This document shows positions 1-9,948 of a stretch of DNA of 64,000 bases, in pieces (position 1 is the stretch's first letter; every line of letters starts with the position of its first letter). Location of the stretch: the NCBI GenBank assembly GCA_944320135.1, contig CALUGI010000013.1:1-64000 (forward strand), written 5' to 3'. The notes beneath the pieces are model-generated. The model was not told the DNA's origin. It searched no databases and saw only the letters and a program-made list of their open reading frames with translations. Source of the DNA: an uncultured Phocaeicola sp. (GTDB lineage Bacteria; Bacteroidota; Bacteroidia; Bacteroidales; Bacteroidaceae). The position numbers and the translations under genes are program-made.

Positions 1-3
1 GAT

Positions 4-807
4 TCATTCGCACAAAATCAAAGACAGCATGTCGAACGGGATATCCATGCGGGCGGAATAGGCGGAAAATTCCGTGGCAGGGCCGATGACGGAAACGTTT
101 CGCAGATATTTCTTCAGGAAGTCGAGCTGTTTCTCCTGGGGCGTGCCTGCCAGATACAGGAAATCTTTTTCTTGATTCATGTCCAGCTGTTTCCACGCGT
201 TGAGCAGGAAATAAGTTTTGTCGTAGAGGTTGGACGCGCGGTAGGAGTTGGCCAGCATGAGCTTCCGGGACTCGAAAGCTACGATGTCCAAGCTATCCGG
301 ATGGAGTATGGCGAACGCTTTTTTCGATTCGCTTTTGCGCTGTTCGCATCGGAGGGTCAGATATTCGATGGCGGGACTGACGGATGCGAAGAAGCGGGCT
401 TTCGGGAAATAATCCGAAAGAAGCTGGTGGGTCAGCTTGTCGATGGAAAACAGTACGGCTACGTTGCTTTTGCTGAGTATGTTGCACAGAATCACTTCGT
501 TGTTCTGTTTGGGAAGGTTCTGGTAGAAAAGTGTTTCGGTCTGGTCGTCTTCATACAGTTCGAAAGGCACGGGGGTGTATCTTGGCGTGTGGACAAGTAT
601 GTTGGTTTCGAGGCAGGCGTGTTTCAGTTCTTCCGTCCGATTCAGAAATTCCTTTACGTTGGCCGCCATAGAATGTTGGGGATTCACGTGGAAAGAGCGG
701 AAAAGGATGTCGCTTCCGTCGCGGGAAGAATAGGTTGCAAGAGAAAAGCCGTCCGTGCTCAGGCGGATGGAGAGCGTGCTGCGTTCCGGAATGTTGAAGT
801 CAGTCAT
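4..807 (-). CDS. DUF3822 family protein
   Basis: A 267-residue protein that I recognise as the DUF3822 family of Bacteroidetes; no biochemical function is established. The frame stays open upstream to 936, but I chose the ATG at 805-807 (MTDFNIPERS) because the upstream extension is basic, low in conserved features and runs into the divergent promoter region. The family has an actin/FtsA-like two-lobed look, with short hydrophobic beta strands, no signal peptide and no membrane segment, so it is probably cytoplasmic. It is transcribed divergently from the RecD-like helicase. In many Bacteroides genomes this gene sits beside rsmD/coaD, which would lie beyond the left edge here (known context, not visible). 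Confidence 0.8.
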   Translation of the reverse strand: MTDFNIPERSTLSIRLSTDGFSLATYSSRDGSDILFRSFHVNPQHSMAANVKEFLNRTEELKHACLETNILVHTPRYTPVPFELYEDDQTETLFYQNLPKQNNEVILCNILSKSNVAVLFSIDKLTHQLLSDYFPKARFFASVSPAIEYLTLRCEQRKSESKKAFAILHPDSLDIVAFESRKLMLANSYRASNLYDKTYFLLNAWKQLDMNQEKDFLYLAGTPQEKQLDFLKKYLRNVSVIGPATEFSAYSARMDIPFDMLSLILCE

Positions 808-892
808 TTGATTGTTTGTCGTTTTGCGGGTTTTGTGTAATTTGCCGGACGTTTTCGTCCGGTTGTCGATTTTTTGCTTTATATTCGTGTCA

Positions 893-900
893 CAAATATA
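893..900 (-). promoter_or_regulatory. Possible -7 element for the DUF3822 gene
   Basis: The reverse strand reads TATATTTG here, matching the Bacteroidetes TAnnTTTG -7 box, about 85 nt upstream of the chosen start. I do not see a TTG box at the usual 19-21 nt distance, so this is a weak call. Confidence 0.35.
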
Positions 901-955
901 CGAAATTTGCCCGAACGGGCTGAATGACTTGCACAACTTTTTTATTTTTGACGCT

Positions 956-2380
956 ATGTTGACGGATGATTTGTCCCGACAAATCGGGCTGAACTTTCCG
1001 CATAGTCCGACTTCTGATCAGGAGAAAGCTATGCGGCTTTTTGTCGGTTTCCTGATGTCGCCTTTGCAGGATGCCGCTTTCATATTGAAGGGATATGCCG
1101 GTACGGGAAAAACGTCGCTGGTAGGCGCGCTGGTGAAGACGCTTGGCGAGTTGAACCGGAAGTTCGTGCTGCTTGCCCCTACGGGGCGGGCTGCGAAGGT
1201 GTTTTCTCGTTATGCGGGACATTCTGCTTACACGATTCATCGGAAAATTTACCGCCAGAAGACTTTCTCGAACGAGACGGACAACTTCGTGATGGGTGAC
1301 AATCTCTTGAAGAACACGTTGTTTATTGTGGATGAGGCTTCGATGGTTGCCAACGAAGGTTTGTCGGGCGCATCGTTCGGCACAGGCCGCCTGCTCGATG
1401 ACTTGGTGCAGTATGTTTATAGCGGCAGCGGCTGCCGCCTGATGCTGGTCGGCGATACGGCCCAGCTCCCTCCCGTGGGGGAGGATGAAAGTCCGGCATT
1501 GTCCGTTTCCGTGCTCGAAGGATACGGCTTGCATGTGGAAGAGTGCGACTTGACGCAAGTGGTGCGTCAGAAAACCGCGTCGGGAATTTTATATAACGCC
1601 ACGGCGCTTCGGCTGAAACTTGGCGGCGGAGATTGTTTTTCTCCGCCCGTTTTGCGCACGCGAGGATTTGCAGACGTGCGGGCGCTTCCGGGCAGCGAGC
1701 TGACGGAAGCCATCGGCGAGTGTTACGACCGTGCCGGGATGGACGAGACGATTATAGTTTGCCGCTCCAACAAGCGGGCGAACCTGTATAACAGGGGAAT
1801 CCGGAACTCTATCCTTTATAGGGAGGACGAACTGAATGCGGGAGACGTGCTGATGGTGGCAAAGAACAATTATTTTTGGGGACGCGGCTGCAAGGAACTT
1901 GACTTCATCGCCAACGGCGACGTGGCCGTGGTGAGGCGCGTGAGGCGCGTGCGCGAAATGTACGGCCTCCGCTTTGCCGACGTGTTGCTGGCTTTCCCCG
2001 ATTATCAGGATTTGGAGCTGGAGGCGAAAATCTTGCTCGATACGCTCCACAGCGATGCTCCCGCTTTGAGCAAAGGGCAGAGTGAGGCGTTGTTCAACGG
2101 CGTGTGGGAGGACTATGCGGACATCGCTTCCAAACGCGAGAGGATGAAGAAACTGAAGGAAGACCCTTGCTACAACGCGCTTCAGGTGAAGTATGCCTAT
2201 GCTGTAACGTGCCACAAGGCGCAAGGAGGCCAGTGGAAGCGGGTCTTCATCGATCAAGGCTATCTGACGGACGACATGCTTTCGCCCGATTACTGCCGAT
2301 GGCTGTACACCGCCGTCACCCGCGCCACGGAAATGCTTTATCTGGTAAACTGGCCGAAGGAGCAGACGGAGGAAGGTTGA
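956..2380 (+). CDS. RecD-like SF1 DNA helicase (AAA_30 / UvrD_C_2)
   Basis: A 474-residue superfamily 1B helicase of the short RecD-like type. Walker A is GYAGTGKT at residues 46-53, Walker B is in LFIVDEASMV near residue 125, and a QLPPVG motif III follows. The C-terminal UvrD_C_2 part carries a CHKAQGGQW motif and the YTAVTRA motif VI. It lacks the long N-terminal helix-hairpin-helix region of RecD2, so it is the compact form common in Bacteroidetes, and is probably a cytosolic DNA repair or recombination helicase. The frame opens at 812, but the ATG at 956 fits the family start (MLTDDLSRQIG). TATTTTTG at 943-950 ends five bases before this ATG, which suggests a very short leader if it is the promoter. 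Confidence 0.85.
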   Translation: MLTDDLSRQIGLNFPHSPTSDQEKAMRLFVGFLMSPLQDAAFILKGYAGTGKTSLVGALVKTLGELNRKFVLLAPTGRAAKVFSRYAGHSAYTIHRKIYRQKTFSNETDNFVMGDNLLKNTLFIVDEASMVANEGLSGASFGTGRLLDDLVQYVYSGSGCRLMLVGDTAQLPPVGEDESPALSVSVLEGYGLHVEECDLTQVVRQKTASGILYNATALRLKLGGGDCFSPPVLRTRGFADVRALPGSELTEAIGECYDRAGMDETIIVCRSNKRANLYNRGIRNSILYREDELNAGDVLMVAKNNYFWGRGCKELDFIANGDVAVVRRVRRVREMYGLRFADVLLAFPDYQDLELEAKILLDTLHSDAPALSKGQSEALFNGVWEDYADIASKRERMKKLKEDPCYNALQVKYAYAVTCHKAQGGQWKRVFIDQGYLTDDMLSPDYCRWLYTAVTRATEMLYLVNWPKEQTEEG

Positions 2381-2460
2381 GGCAGGAAGAAAAATTCGCG
2401 CAAAAGGAGTGTTTTTTGACATTCCTTGGCAAAGCTGTAGTCCGGGTTTGGCAATTTGTT

Positions 2461-2468
2461 TATTTTTG
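2461..2468 (+). promoter_or_regulatory. Possible -7 element upstream of the hybrid regulator
   Basis: TATTTTTG matches TAnnTTTG and lies 20 nt before the ATG of the regulator gene. No TTG box at normal spacing is evident, so this may be a weak constitutive promoter. Confidence 0.4.
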
Positions 2469-2488
2469 TTCTGTTAAAATAGAATGCT

Positions 2489-5038
2489 ATGAATAAGGTA
2501 AGTTTGGCTTTGTTTTCGCTTTTGCTTTGCAGCGTCTGCTGTTGGGGGCAGCCCGTTTGTCAGATTCAGCATTTCTCTGTCGACGACGGCATCTCGCAGA
2601 GCATTGTGCAGCGCATCATTCAGGACAAGAACGGATTCATCTGGTTCGGCACGTGGAACGGGTTGGACAGGTACGACGGATACAGTTTCAGAAACTACAA
2701 AGTGTCTGCCGACGGAGAGAATCCGCTCACGTCCTATCGTTTGACTTACATTGCGGAAAGCAGCACGGGCGACATCTGGTGCCAGAGCTATGACGAAAGA
2801 GTATTTATATTCGATACGAGCAGCGAGTCGTTTGTCGATGTGCTCAATCCGATTGAAGAAGAATTGAAGATGAATTTGTCCGTCGTCAGGATTTTCCCCT
2901 TGGAAAAAGGGATTGTATGGATTGCCTGCAAGAACGGCTATGCGTGCCGGGTGGACGAGAAGATGCTGCACGACGGGCAGGGAGGCGTGACGCTTTACAG
3001 CACGGCCGATTTGCTGAAAGGCGAACGTCTGTATGGAGTCTGCATGGATTCGGACGGCGATGAATGGCTACTGACAGACAGAGGAATCACGCTGTTCGGA
3101 AAGAAGAAAATCGACAGCGACTTTCCTTTCAAGCAAGTCTTGGAGTATGACGGACGCGTTTATCTGATATCCTCCTCCGACAAACTTGCCGTTTACGACA
3201 TGAAAACTCAGAAGCTGAACTTCTTGAAACAGTCGCCGCCTTCCGGAAAGTATCTGAAGCTGGAATGTCTTTCCGCCGATACGCTGGCATTGTCGACGGA
3301 TAACGGACTGTTGCTTTATCTGACGGAAGAACAGCGTTACGTTCGCGTGGACGTGGGGACTCCCGGCACGCCTTCAAACAGCGTCCGGTCTGTCTATAAG
3401 GATTCTTATGGCGATTGTTGGGTGATAACGCATGGGGCGGGTGTCGTAAGGCTGAACCCGCATTCTCTGCAACAGAAAACTTATCATATCGACAGCAGCT
3501 GGGTGGCGTATTACGAGCGCAAGCCTACGGTATTTTTTTATGAAGACGCCAACCGGACGTTGTGGATACTTCCTACCGACGGACACCTGTGTTATTATGA
3601 CAGGCAGGCGGATTCTCTCTCTTATTATTACAAGAATCCGGAAGACAAGGCGTCGATATACAATCCTTTCATCCGTTTCTTCATGCCCGATCGGCAAGGC
3701 AACATGTGGTTGGTGCTGAATTTCGGATTGGACAAGGTGATTGTGTTGCCTTACAACGTGAAATTCGATAATATAGACTATGGCGTGGAACTTCGAGCGT
3801 TCATGACAGACAACAGAAACCGCTTGTGGGTAGGGTCGAAAACGGGCATTATACGTTTGTATGACAGTCGGAAAAATTTTGTCGGATACCTGTCGGGCGA
3901 CGGAAGGATAGTACAGGAAAAAGTCACCTTCTCAAGCGGCACTTATGCAATCTGCCAAGATGATGAGGGAACCGTTTGGATAGGCACGAAAGACAACGGA
4001 CTTTACCGTCTGACCGAAGCGTCCGGAAACCGTTTCCTGGTATCAAATTATGTGCATGATCGTGAGGACGAATACAGCTTGTCGGGAAACAGCGTGGTTG
4101 CCGTGCTGCAAGACAGCAGGAAACGTATTTGGGTAGCTTGCTATGAAACCGGAATCAATCTGGTGGAAAGGAGGGGTGACGGCAGCCTCTCTTTCGTCAA
4201 TTATAACAACGAAATGAAAAGCTATCCTACAGATGTAGGACTGAAGGTCCGTTGTATCGCCGAATCGACCGAAGGGGTGCTGCTTGTGGGGACGACGAAA
4301 GGGTTGTTGACATTTTCTTCCGGCTTTACCGAGCCTGAAGAAATCAAGTTTTATCACAATACCCGGCGGGCAGGCGACAAAACCTCTTTGCCTGCCAACG
4401 ATGTGATGAACATCCTTCGTACCCGGAACGGCGGTTTGTATATCTTCAGTTTTACGGGCGGGATGAGCCGTCCTTTGTCGGACGAACTGTTGTCGGACAG
4501 TCTGTCTTTCCGCAACTATACGAAAGAGCAGGGACTGGTTTCGGAGCTGGTGCAGTCGGGCATAGAAGACAAAGCGGGGAATGTCTGGATTATTCAGGAG
4601 AACGCTTTGTCGAAGTTTATTCCCGGAAAAGAACGTTTTGAGAACTACCGCACCAGCCTGTTCAAAACGAACATGAAGTTTTCAGAGGCTCTGCCTGTAA
4701 TCACTGAAGACGGCTATCTGATTGCCGGAAGCAACTGCGGTATGTTTGAACTGTATATCGACAGCATTTCTAAAAGCCGTTACGTGCCTCCTATCAACTT
4801 TACGGGAATATACATGCAGGGCGGCAGGAAAGCGGCGCTTTCTGAGGACGGAACGTTGCTTGACGTGGCTGCCGCAGACAGGAACCTCACGTTTCAGTTT
4901 GCAGCTATCGACTACGTGAACTCAAGAGACATCCGCTATGCCTACAGGCTGCAGGGACTTGAAGAAAAATGGAACTACGCAGATGACAACCGTTCGGCGC
5001 GCTATATGAATATCCCGGCAGGCACGTATGAGTTCTAG
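2489..5038 (+). pseudogene. Hybrid two-component system regulator, sensor half (cut by in-frame TAG)
   Basis: First 849 residues of what should be one hybrid two-component system (HTCS) protein of about 1440 residues. It starts with a signal peptide ending CWG before Gln21, followed by Reg_prop beta-propeller repeats (for example IWFGTWNGLDRYDG near 52-65, and IWVACYETGINLVER). It ends inside the Y_Y_Y domain (AYRLQGLEEKWNY...IPAGTYEF). Immediately after TYEF comes TAG (5036-5038). The next codons continue the same domain in the same frame (VRSTDSDGVWMDN), so the stop is a point nonsense change, most simply CAG to TAG. HTCS proteins sense oligosaccharides in the periplasm and switch on the adjacent PUL. 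As drawn, this half would be a free periplasmic sensor without a kinase. Confidence 0.85.
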
Positions 5039-6817
5039 GTGCGTTCGACAGACAGCGACGGGGTGTGGATGGACAACACGAGGTGTTTGAAACTGGTTGT
5101 GCATCCTTATTTTTATGAAACGGCTTGGGCTTGGGGGCTGTATGCGCTTGCTGTGATATTCGTCATAGGCATAGTTGTATATATTTTGTTTTACATTTAT
5201 CGGTTGCGCCACAATATTACGGTCGAACAGCAATTGGCAGACATCAAGCTGCGCTTCTTTACCGATATTTCGCACGAGCTGCGGACGCCGCTCACGCTGA
5301 TAACAAGCCCGTTGTCGGAGGTGATTTCGCATGAAAACCTGTCAGGCAAGGCCCGCTCGAACCTGCAGATTGTAGAGAAGAACGCGCAGCGCATGTTGCG
5401 GATGATGAATCAGATTCTGGATTTCCGCAAAATACAAAAGGGGAAGATGAAGATTTTCCTTGAGCGGGTCAACATTATAGAGTCGTTGCGCTCGGTGCTC
5501 GACAGCTTCTCTTCGCTCGCTTTCGACAAGCATATCACGGTTTCCGTCGACACGGAAATGTCCGACTGGTATATATGGACTGATTCGGACAAGTTTGACA
5601 AGATTTTCTTCAATCTCGTTTCAAATGCGTTCAAATACACTCCCGACGGGAAAAGCATTACGGTCCGTGTGCGCAGAGAGGGGGAATATGCGGTCATTTC
5701 GGTGGAAGATCAGGGAATCGGAATCGACAACGCTTCTTTGCGGACCATCTTCCAGCGTTTCGAGACGTTGGGAACTTCTGCTTCCCAGCCGTCATCGGGC
5801 ATAGGTCTGTTGTTGGTGAAGGATTTGGTAGACATGCTTCACGGAACAATCCGCGTGGAAAGCCGTGTAGGAGAGGGAAGCAAGTTTGTGGTGTCGGTTC
5901 CCGTCAACCAGAATGCGTTTCAAAACGACCGGCGTGTGGAGCTGTTGCTGGAAGACGGGGATGCGGAGAGCGGAACTGCCGAGCCGTTTCCTGAAGCGGA
6001 ACCGGAAAAAGAGCAGGACGAACAGGAGGATATGACCGCCGTGCTGATAGTGGAAGACAATGCGGAGATGCGCGCTTTCCTTACCAATATCTTGTCGGAC
6101 GAATACAAGGTGCTGGTGGCCGAGAACGGGGAGCAGGGCCTGAAGATGGCGCGCGAGGAATTGCCGGACATGATTCTGACAGACGTGATGATGCCCGTGA
6201 TGGACGGACTTGACATGATCAGGCATTTGAAGGAGGATGCTGACATCTGCCATATTCCGATTATCGTGCTGTCGGCCAAGTCGTCTTTGGACGACCGGAT
6301 TGCGGCTTTGGACGAGGGTATTGACGATTACATCACGAAGCCGTTCAGCGCCAATTATTTGAAGGCGCGCATCGTGCAGCTGTTCAGGCAGCGCAAACGC
6401 TTGCAGGAGGCTTTTCTCTCGCGCCTGTCCGACCGCAAGGAGGAAGCCCCGATGCAGTTCGGCCCTGCCCAGCCGAAAGTGATGGATATGGACCAGGCGT
6501 TCATGCAGAAGGTGATGTCGTTTATGGAAGAGAACATGGACAATCCGGAACTGGAAATCGACGATTTCGCTTCGCATACGGGCATGAGCCGCACGCTTTT
6601 CTACCGGAAACTGAAGTCGATTGTGGGGGTGACTCCCGTCGAGTTCGTAAGGGAAATCCGAATCAAGCGCGCCGTGCAGCTGATGGACTCGTCGGCTTAC
6701 AACTTCTCGCAAATCGCTTACATGACCGGATTCACCGACCCGAAGTATTTCGGCAAGTGTTTCAAAAAAATCATGGGGGTCACTCCCTCGCAATACAAGG
6801 TCAGCAAAAAAGAATAA
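5039..6817 (+). pseudogene. Hybrid two-component system regulator, kinase/receiver/AraC half
   Basis: In-frame continuation of the sensor half after the TAG at 5036-5038; residues are numbered from the first codon after the stop. It holds the end of the Y_Y_Y domain (1-25), a membrane segment (about 31-54), a HisKA domain with the phospho-acceptor His79 in ISHELRTPL, an HATPase (N box around 187-200, DQGIGID at 224-230), a receiver with Asp382 in TDVMMPVMDG, and an AraC-type helix-turn-helix (about 495-590). All key residues are present, so the fragment has not decayed further. No ribosome binding site precedes the GTG at 5039; the first ATG is at 5069. It could give a sensor-less membrane kinase only if re-initiation or readthrough occurs. 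By context it would control the pectin-type locus downstream. Confidence 0.85.
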
Positions 6818-6833
6818 TCGGCGCAGCCTTGAA

Positions 6834-6892
6834 AAAACGGGCGGCATTTCCGGCAAAAGACGGGCGTTTTTTATCGGAATGCCGCCCGTTTT
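6834..6892 (+). terminator. Intrinsic terminator after the hybrid regulator
   Basis: AAAACGGGCGGCATTTCCG (6834-6852) pairs with 6875-6892 (CGGAATGCCGCCCGTTTT) with one bulged T, and the right arm ends in T residues. It lies 17 nt after the regulator stop codon and separates it from the GH3 gene. Confidence 0.75.
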
Positions 6893-7034
6893 GCATCGGG
6901 AAGCGGGCGCATTTCCGGTTTTTTGCGGCGCGAAACGTTTTTTCCTCCTTTTGGAATAAATCTTGCTCCGCCTTTCGGCAAAATTGCGCTAAACTTGCAT
7001 CCGTAAATCCATATCATGAAAATATTGAACTGTT

Positions 7035-9614
7035 ATGAAAAAATTGATTTTTGCGTGTTTGTCGTTTTGGGCTGTCGGATGCTGGGGGCAGCAGTTGCCG
7101 TATCAGAATCCGGAGCTGTCGCCCGAACAGCGGGCGGAGGACTTGGTGCGGCGTTTGACGCTGGAAGAAAAGGTTGCTTTGATGCAGAACAACTCCAAGC
7201 CGGTGCCCCGTTTGGGCATCAAACCGTATGAATGGTGGAACGAGGCGCTCCACGGGGTAGGGCGTGCAGGCTTGGCTACGATGTTTCCGCAGTGCATCGC
7301 TATGGCTGCTTCGTTCAACGATTCGTTGCTGTATGACGTGTTCGATGCCGTTTCGGATGAGGCCCGTGCCAAAAACCGTATGTTCAACAAGAAAGGCCAG
7401 TATAAACGTTACCAGGGTCTGACCTTTTGGACTCCGAACGTGAACATCTTCCGCGACCCTCGCTGGGGGCGTGGGCAGGAAACTTACGGCGAAGATCCGT
7501 ATCTGTCCGGACGGATGGGCATGGCTGTTGTGCGGGGACTGCAAGGAACGAACGACACGAAGTACAACAAGCTCCACGCTTGCGCCAAACATTTTGCGGT
7601 GCATTCTGGTCCGGAATGGTGCCGCCACAGCTTCAATGCGGAAGACATCGCTCCGCGCGACCTCTGGGAGACTTATCTTCCGGCCTTCAAAGACCTGGTT
7701 CAGAAGGCCGACGTGAAGGAGGTGATGTGCGCATACAACCGTTATGAGGGAGACCCGTGTTGCGGAAGCAGCCGTTTGCTCCATCAGATACTCCGCAACG
7801 AGTGGGGATTCGACGGCGTGGTGGTGACCGATTGCGGAGCAATCTCCGACTTCTTCCAGAAGCACAAGCACAACATGTATCCCGATGCGAAGACTTCTTC
7901 GGCGGTGGCCGTCCGGAACGGAACGGACTTGGAGTGCGGAAGCAGCTTCCAGACGTTGGTAGAGGCGGTGAAGGGCGGCATGATTGAGGAAGCGTCCATC
8001 GACATTTCCGTCAAGCGTTTGCTGAAAGCCCGTTTTGAGTTGGGCGAAATGGAGCCGGAACATCCGTTTACGGAGATTCCCGATTCTATCGTAGACTGCC
8101 AGGCACATCGCAATCTGGCCCTTCAGATGGCTCGTGAGACGATGGTGCTGTTGCGGAACGACAAGGATATTCTTCCCTTGAAGCGGAACGTGACGGTGGC
8201 CTTGGTCGGCCCGAACGCGAACGATTCGGTGATGCAATGGGGCAACTATGCCGGGACTCCTTCGCACACCGTGACCCTGCTCGACGCATTGCGCCGAAGG
8301 CTTCCGGGAAAAAGGCTCATCTATGAGCCGATATGCGGCCATACGGAAGGATATTCCTTCAAGAGTTTGTTCCCGCAATGCGGCATCGACGGGAAGAAAG
8401 GCTTCGCGGCTTCTTATTGGAACAACCGGGAATTTAAGGGGAAAGTAGCGGCTACCGACCAGATAGCGACCCCTTTCCATTTCAGCAGCGAAGGAGGAAT
8501 CGTGTTTGCTCCGGGAGTGAAGCTGAAAGGGTTCACCGGCATCTATAAAAGCGTGTTCCGCCCGACGCATACCGGAAAAGCGTTCTTCAGGCTGATGACG
8601 AACGGCAGGGTGCGTTTCCTCGTCAACGGAAAGGAGATTGCGAACGAGTTTAACCTGAAAAACCCGTCGAGTGTGGCGGAGTTTCCGTTCGAAGAAGGGA
8701 GGGAGTATGCACTGGAATTGCGTTTTGAACAGGTGAAAGACAACCCCTTCTTCAACCTCGATTTGGTGGAAGAAGACCCGGTTGACATGGATGAGATTGT
8801 GAAACGTCTGAAAAAGGCCGATGTGGTGGTCTTTGCAGGAGGCATCTCTCCGTTGTTAGAGGGGGAGGCAATGAGCGTGTCCGCCGAAGGCTTTAAGGGC
8901 GGAGACCGCACGGATATAGAGCTTCCTGCCGTCCAGCGCGAGGTGATGGCCCGCCTGAAAAAGGAAGGAAAGAAGGTGGTGTTGGTGAATTTCTCCGGCT
9001 CGGCGATGGGCCTTGTGCCGGAAACAAGCTCCTGCGATGCCATCATTCAGGTATGGTATCCCGGTCAGGAGGGAGGAACGGCGATTGCGGATGTGCTGTT
9101 CGGCGACTACAACCCGTCGGGAAAGCTGCCTGTCACGTTCTATAAGTCGGCAGACCAGCTGCCTGATTTCCTGGACTATTCGATGAAGAACCGCACTTAC
9201 CGTTATTTTACGGGCGAACCGTTGTTCGCTTTCGGCTACGGGTTGAGCTATACGCGCTTTGAGTTTGGCGAGGCTTCCCTCAGCTGCGATTCTATTGGCT
9301 ATGGAGAAACGGTTGTGCTGACCGTCCCGTTGAGCAATGTCGGGAAGCGCGACGGCGAAGAAACGGTGCAGGTGTATATCCGGAAGAAAGGAGATGCGGA
9401 AGGCCCGTTGAAGACTTTGCGCAACTTCAGGAAGGTGATGCTCGCGAAAGGCGAGACAAAGGAAGTGGAAATCGCCCTTCCATACGAATCGTTCGAGTGG
9501 TTCGACGCGGCTTCGAACACCATGCGCCCGACAGAAGGGGAGTACGAGGTGTTCTATGGCAGCAGTTCGCGCGATGAAGACCTGAGGTCGCTTGTGGTTC
9601 GTGTAGTAGAGTAA
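7035..9614 (+). CDS. Glycoside hydrolase family 3 (beta-xylosidase/glucosidase type) with PA14 domain
   Basis: An 859-residue exported GH3 enzyme. The signal peptide ends about GCWG before Gln19, a common Bacteroidetes pattern. The GH3 N-terminal domain spans about 30-340, with the KHF/HS sugar-binding motif (KHFAVHS 185-191) and the catalytic nucleophile Asp266 in VVVTDCGAI. The GH3 C-terminal domain is interrupted by a PA14-like insertion (about 455-585). A likely acid/base Glu lies in LEGE (608-611). A C-terminal Fn3-like domain runs about 770-855. The arrangement GH3-PA14-Fn3 is usual for exo-acting beta-xylosidases and beta-glucosidases, which remove single sugars in the periplasm. It lies between the regulator and the surface genes, so it probably trims side chains or oligosaccharides from the pectic substrate. 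The exact sugar cannot be told. Confidence 0.9.
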   Translation: MKKLIFACLSFWAVGCWGQQLPYQNPELSPEQRAEDLVRRLTLEEKVALMQNNSKPVPRLGIKPYEWWNEALHGVGRAGLATMFPQCIAMAASFNDSLLYDVFDAVSDEARAKNRMFNKKGQYKRYQGLTFWTPNVNIFRDPRWGRGQETYGEDPYLSGRMGMAVVRGLQGTNDTKYNKLHACAKHFAVHSGPEWCRHSFNAEDIAPRDLWETYLPAFKDLVQKADVKEVMCAYNRYEGDPCCGSSRLLHQILRNEWGFDGVVVTDCGAISDFFQKHKHNMYPDAKTSSAVAVRNGTDLECGSSFQTLVEAVKGGMIEEASIDISVKRLLKARFELGEMEPEHPFTEIPDSIVDCQAHRNLALQMARETMVLLRNDKDILPLKRNVTVALVGPNANDSVMQWGNYAGTPSHTVTLLDALRRRLPGKRLIYEPICGHTEGYSFKSLFPQCGIDGKKGFAASYWNNREFKGKVAATDQIATPFHFSSEGGIVFAPGVKLKGFTGIYKSVFRPTHTGKAFFRLMTNGRVRFLVNGKEIANEFNLKNPSSVAEFPFEEGREYALELRFEQVKDNPFFNLDLVEEDPVDMDEIVKRLKKADVVVFAGGISPLLEGEAMSVSAEGFKGGDRTDIELPAVQREVMARLKKEGKKVVLVNFSGSAMGLVPETSSCDAIIQVWYPGQEGGTAIADVLFGDYNPSGKLPVTFYKSADQLPDFLDYSMKNRTYRYFTGEPLFAFGYGLSYTRFEFGEASLSCDSIGYGETVVLTVPLSNVGKRDGEETVQVYIRKKGDAEGPLKTLRNFRKVMLAKGETKEVEIALPYESFEWFDAASNTMRPTEGEYEVFYGSSSRDEDLRSLVVRVVE

Positions 9615-9660
9615 GTTTTTCATTAGGTGTTTTTTAGTGTATAAATTCAAGTGTGTGAAA

Positions 9661-9703
9661 GGAAATATTTAGGGCTGTACGTGAGTATCGCCTAAATATT
9701 TCT
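9661..9703 (+). terminator. Intrinsic terminator after GH3
   Basis: GGAAATATTTAGG (9661-9673) pairs with CCTAAATATTTCT (9691-9703; the outermost pair is G-U) and is followed by CCTTTTCT. It lies 46 nt past the GH3 stop. Confidence 0.65.
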
Positions 9704-9948
9704 CCTTTTCTGCCGGAATGTCCCCGTTTCGGCGCAAGGTGAATCGTACTTTTGGAGCATCTTTGAAAGTGTTTTTTGAGACCTTTGTTGATTTCGCAAG
9801 CTACAATCAAAAGAAAGGTGCAGGCGTTCGGTTTGAAACGCCGCGAGATTTGAATCTGAACGCGCCGGGCTTTCCGACGGAACGCGCCGACGTTTTTCAG
9901 AAAAACGAGTGAAAAGAAATTATTAATGGAATACTAAAACTAATATTT
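9704..9948 (+). promoter_or_regulatory. Leader region of the main PUL1 surface operon
   Basis: The 334-base stretch between GH3 and the next lipoprotein holds the GH3 terminator and then 245 bases with no convincing gene. TACTTTTG at 9747-9754 matches the TAnnTTTG -7 box and would give a leader of about 190 nt. The last 40 bases before the ATG are A/T-rich. It is the most plausible target site for the HTCS regulator. No clear inverted operator was found by eye. Confidence 0.4.

Noticed and set aside
172..840. 222-codon forward frame opposite the DUF3822 gene
   Set aside because: Shadow of the GC-rich reverse-strand gene; no recognisable protein features.
5036..5038. TAG read as glutamine (recoded genetic code)
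   Set aside because: Other genes here end in TAG (for example at 15084 and 42559), so TAG is a normal stop; a point nonsense change is simpler.
9718..9912. 64-codon forward frame in the PUL1 leader
   Set aside because: No domain, no good ribosome binding site, and it lies over the probable promoter and leader; more likely regulatory DNA.
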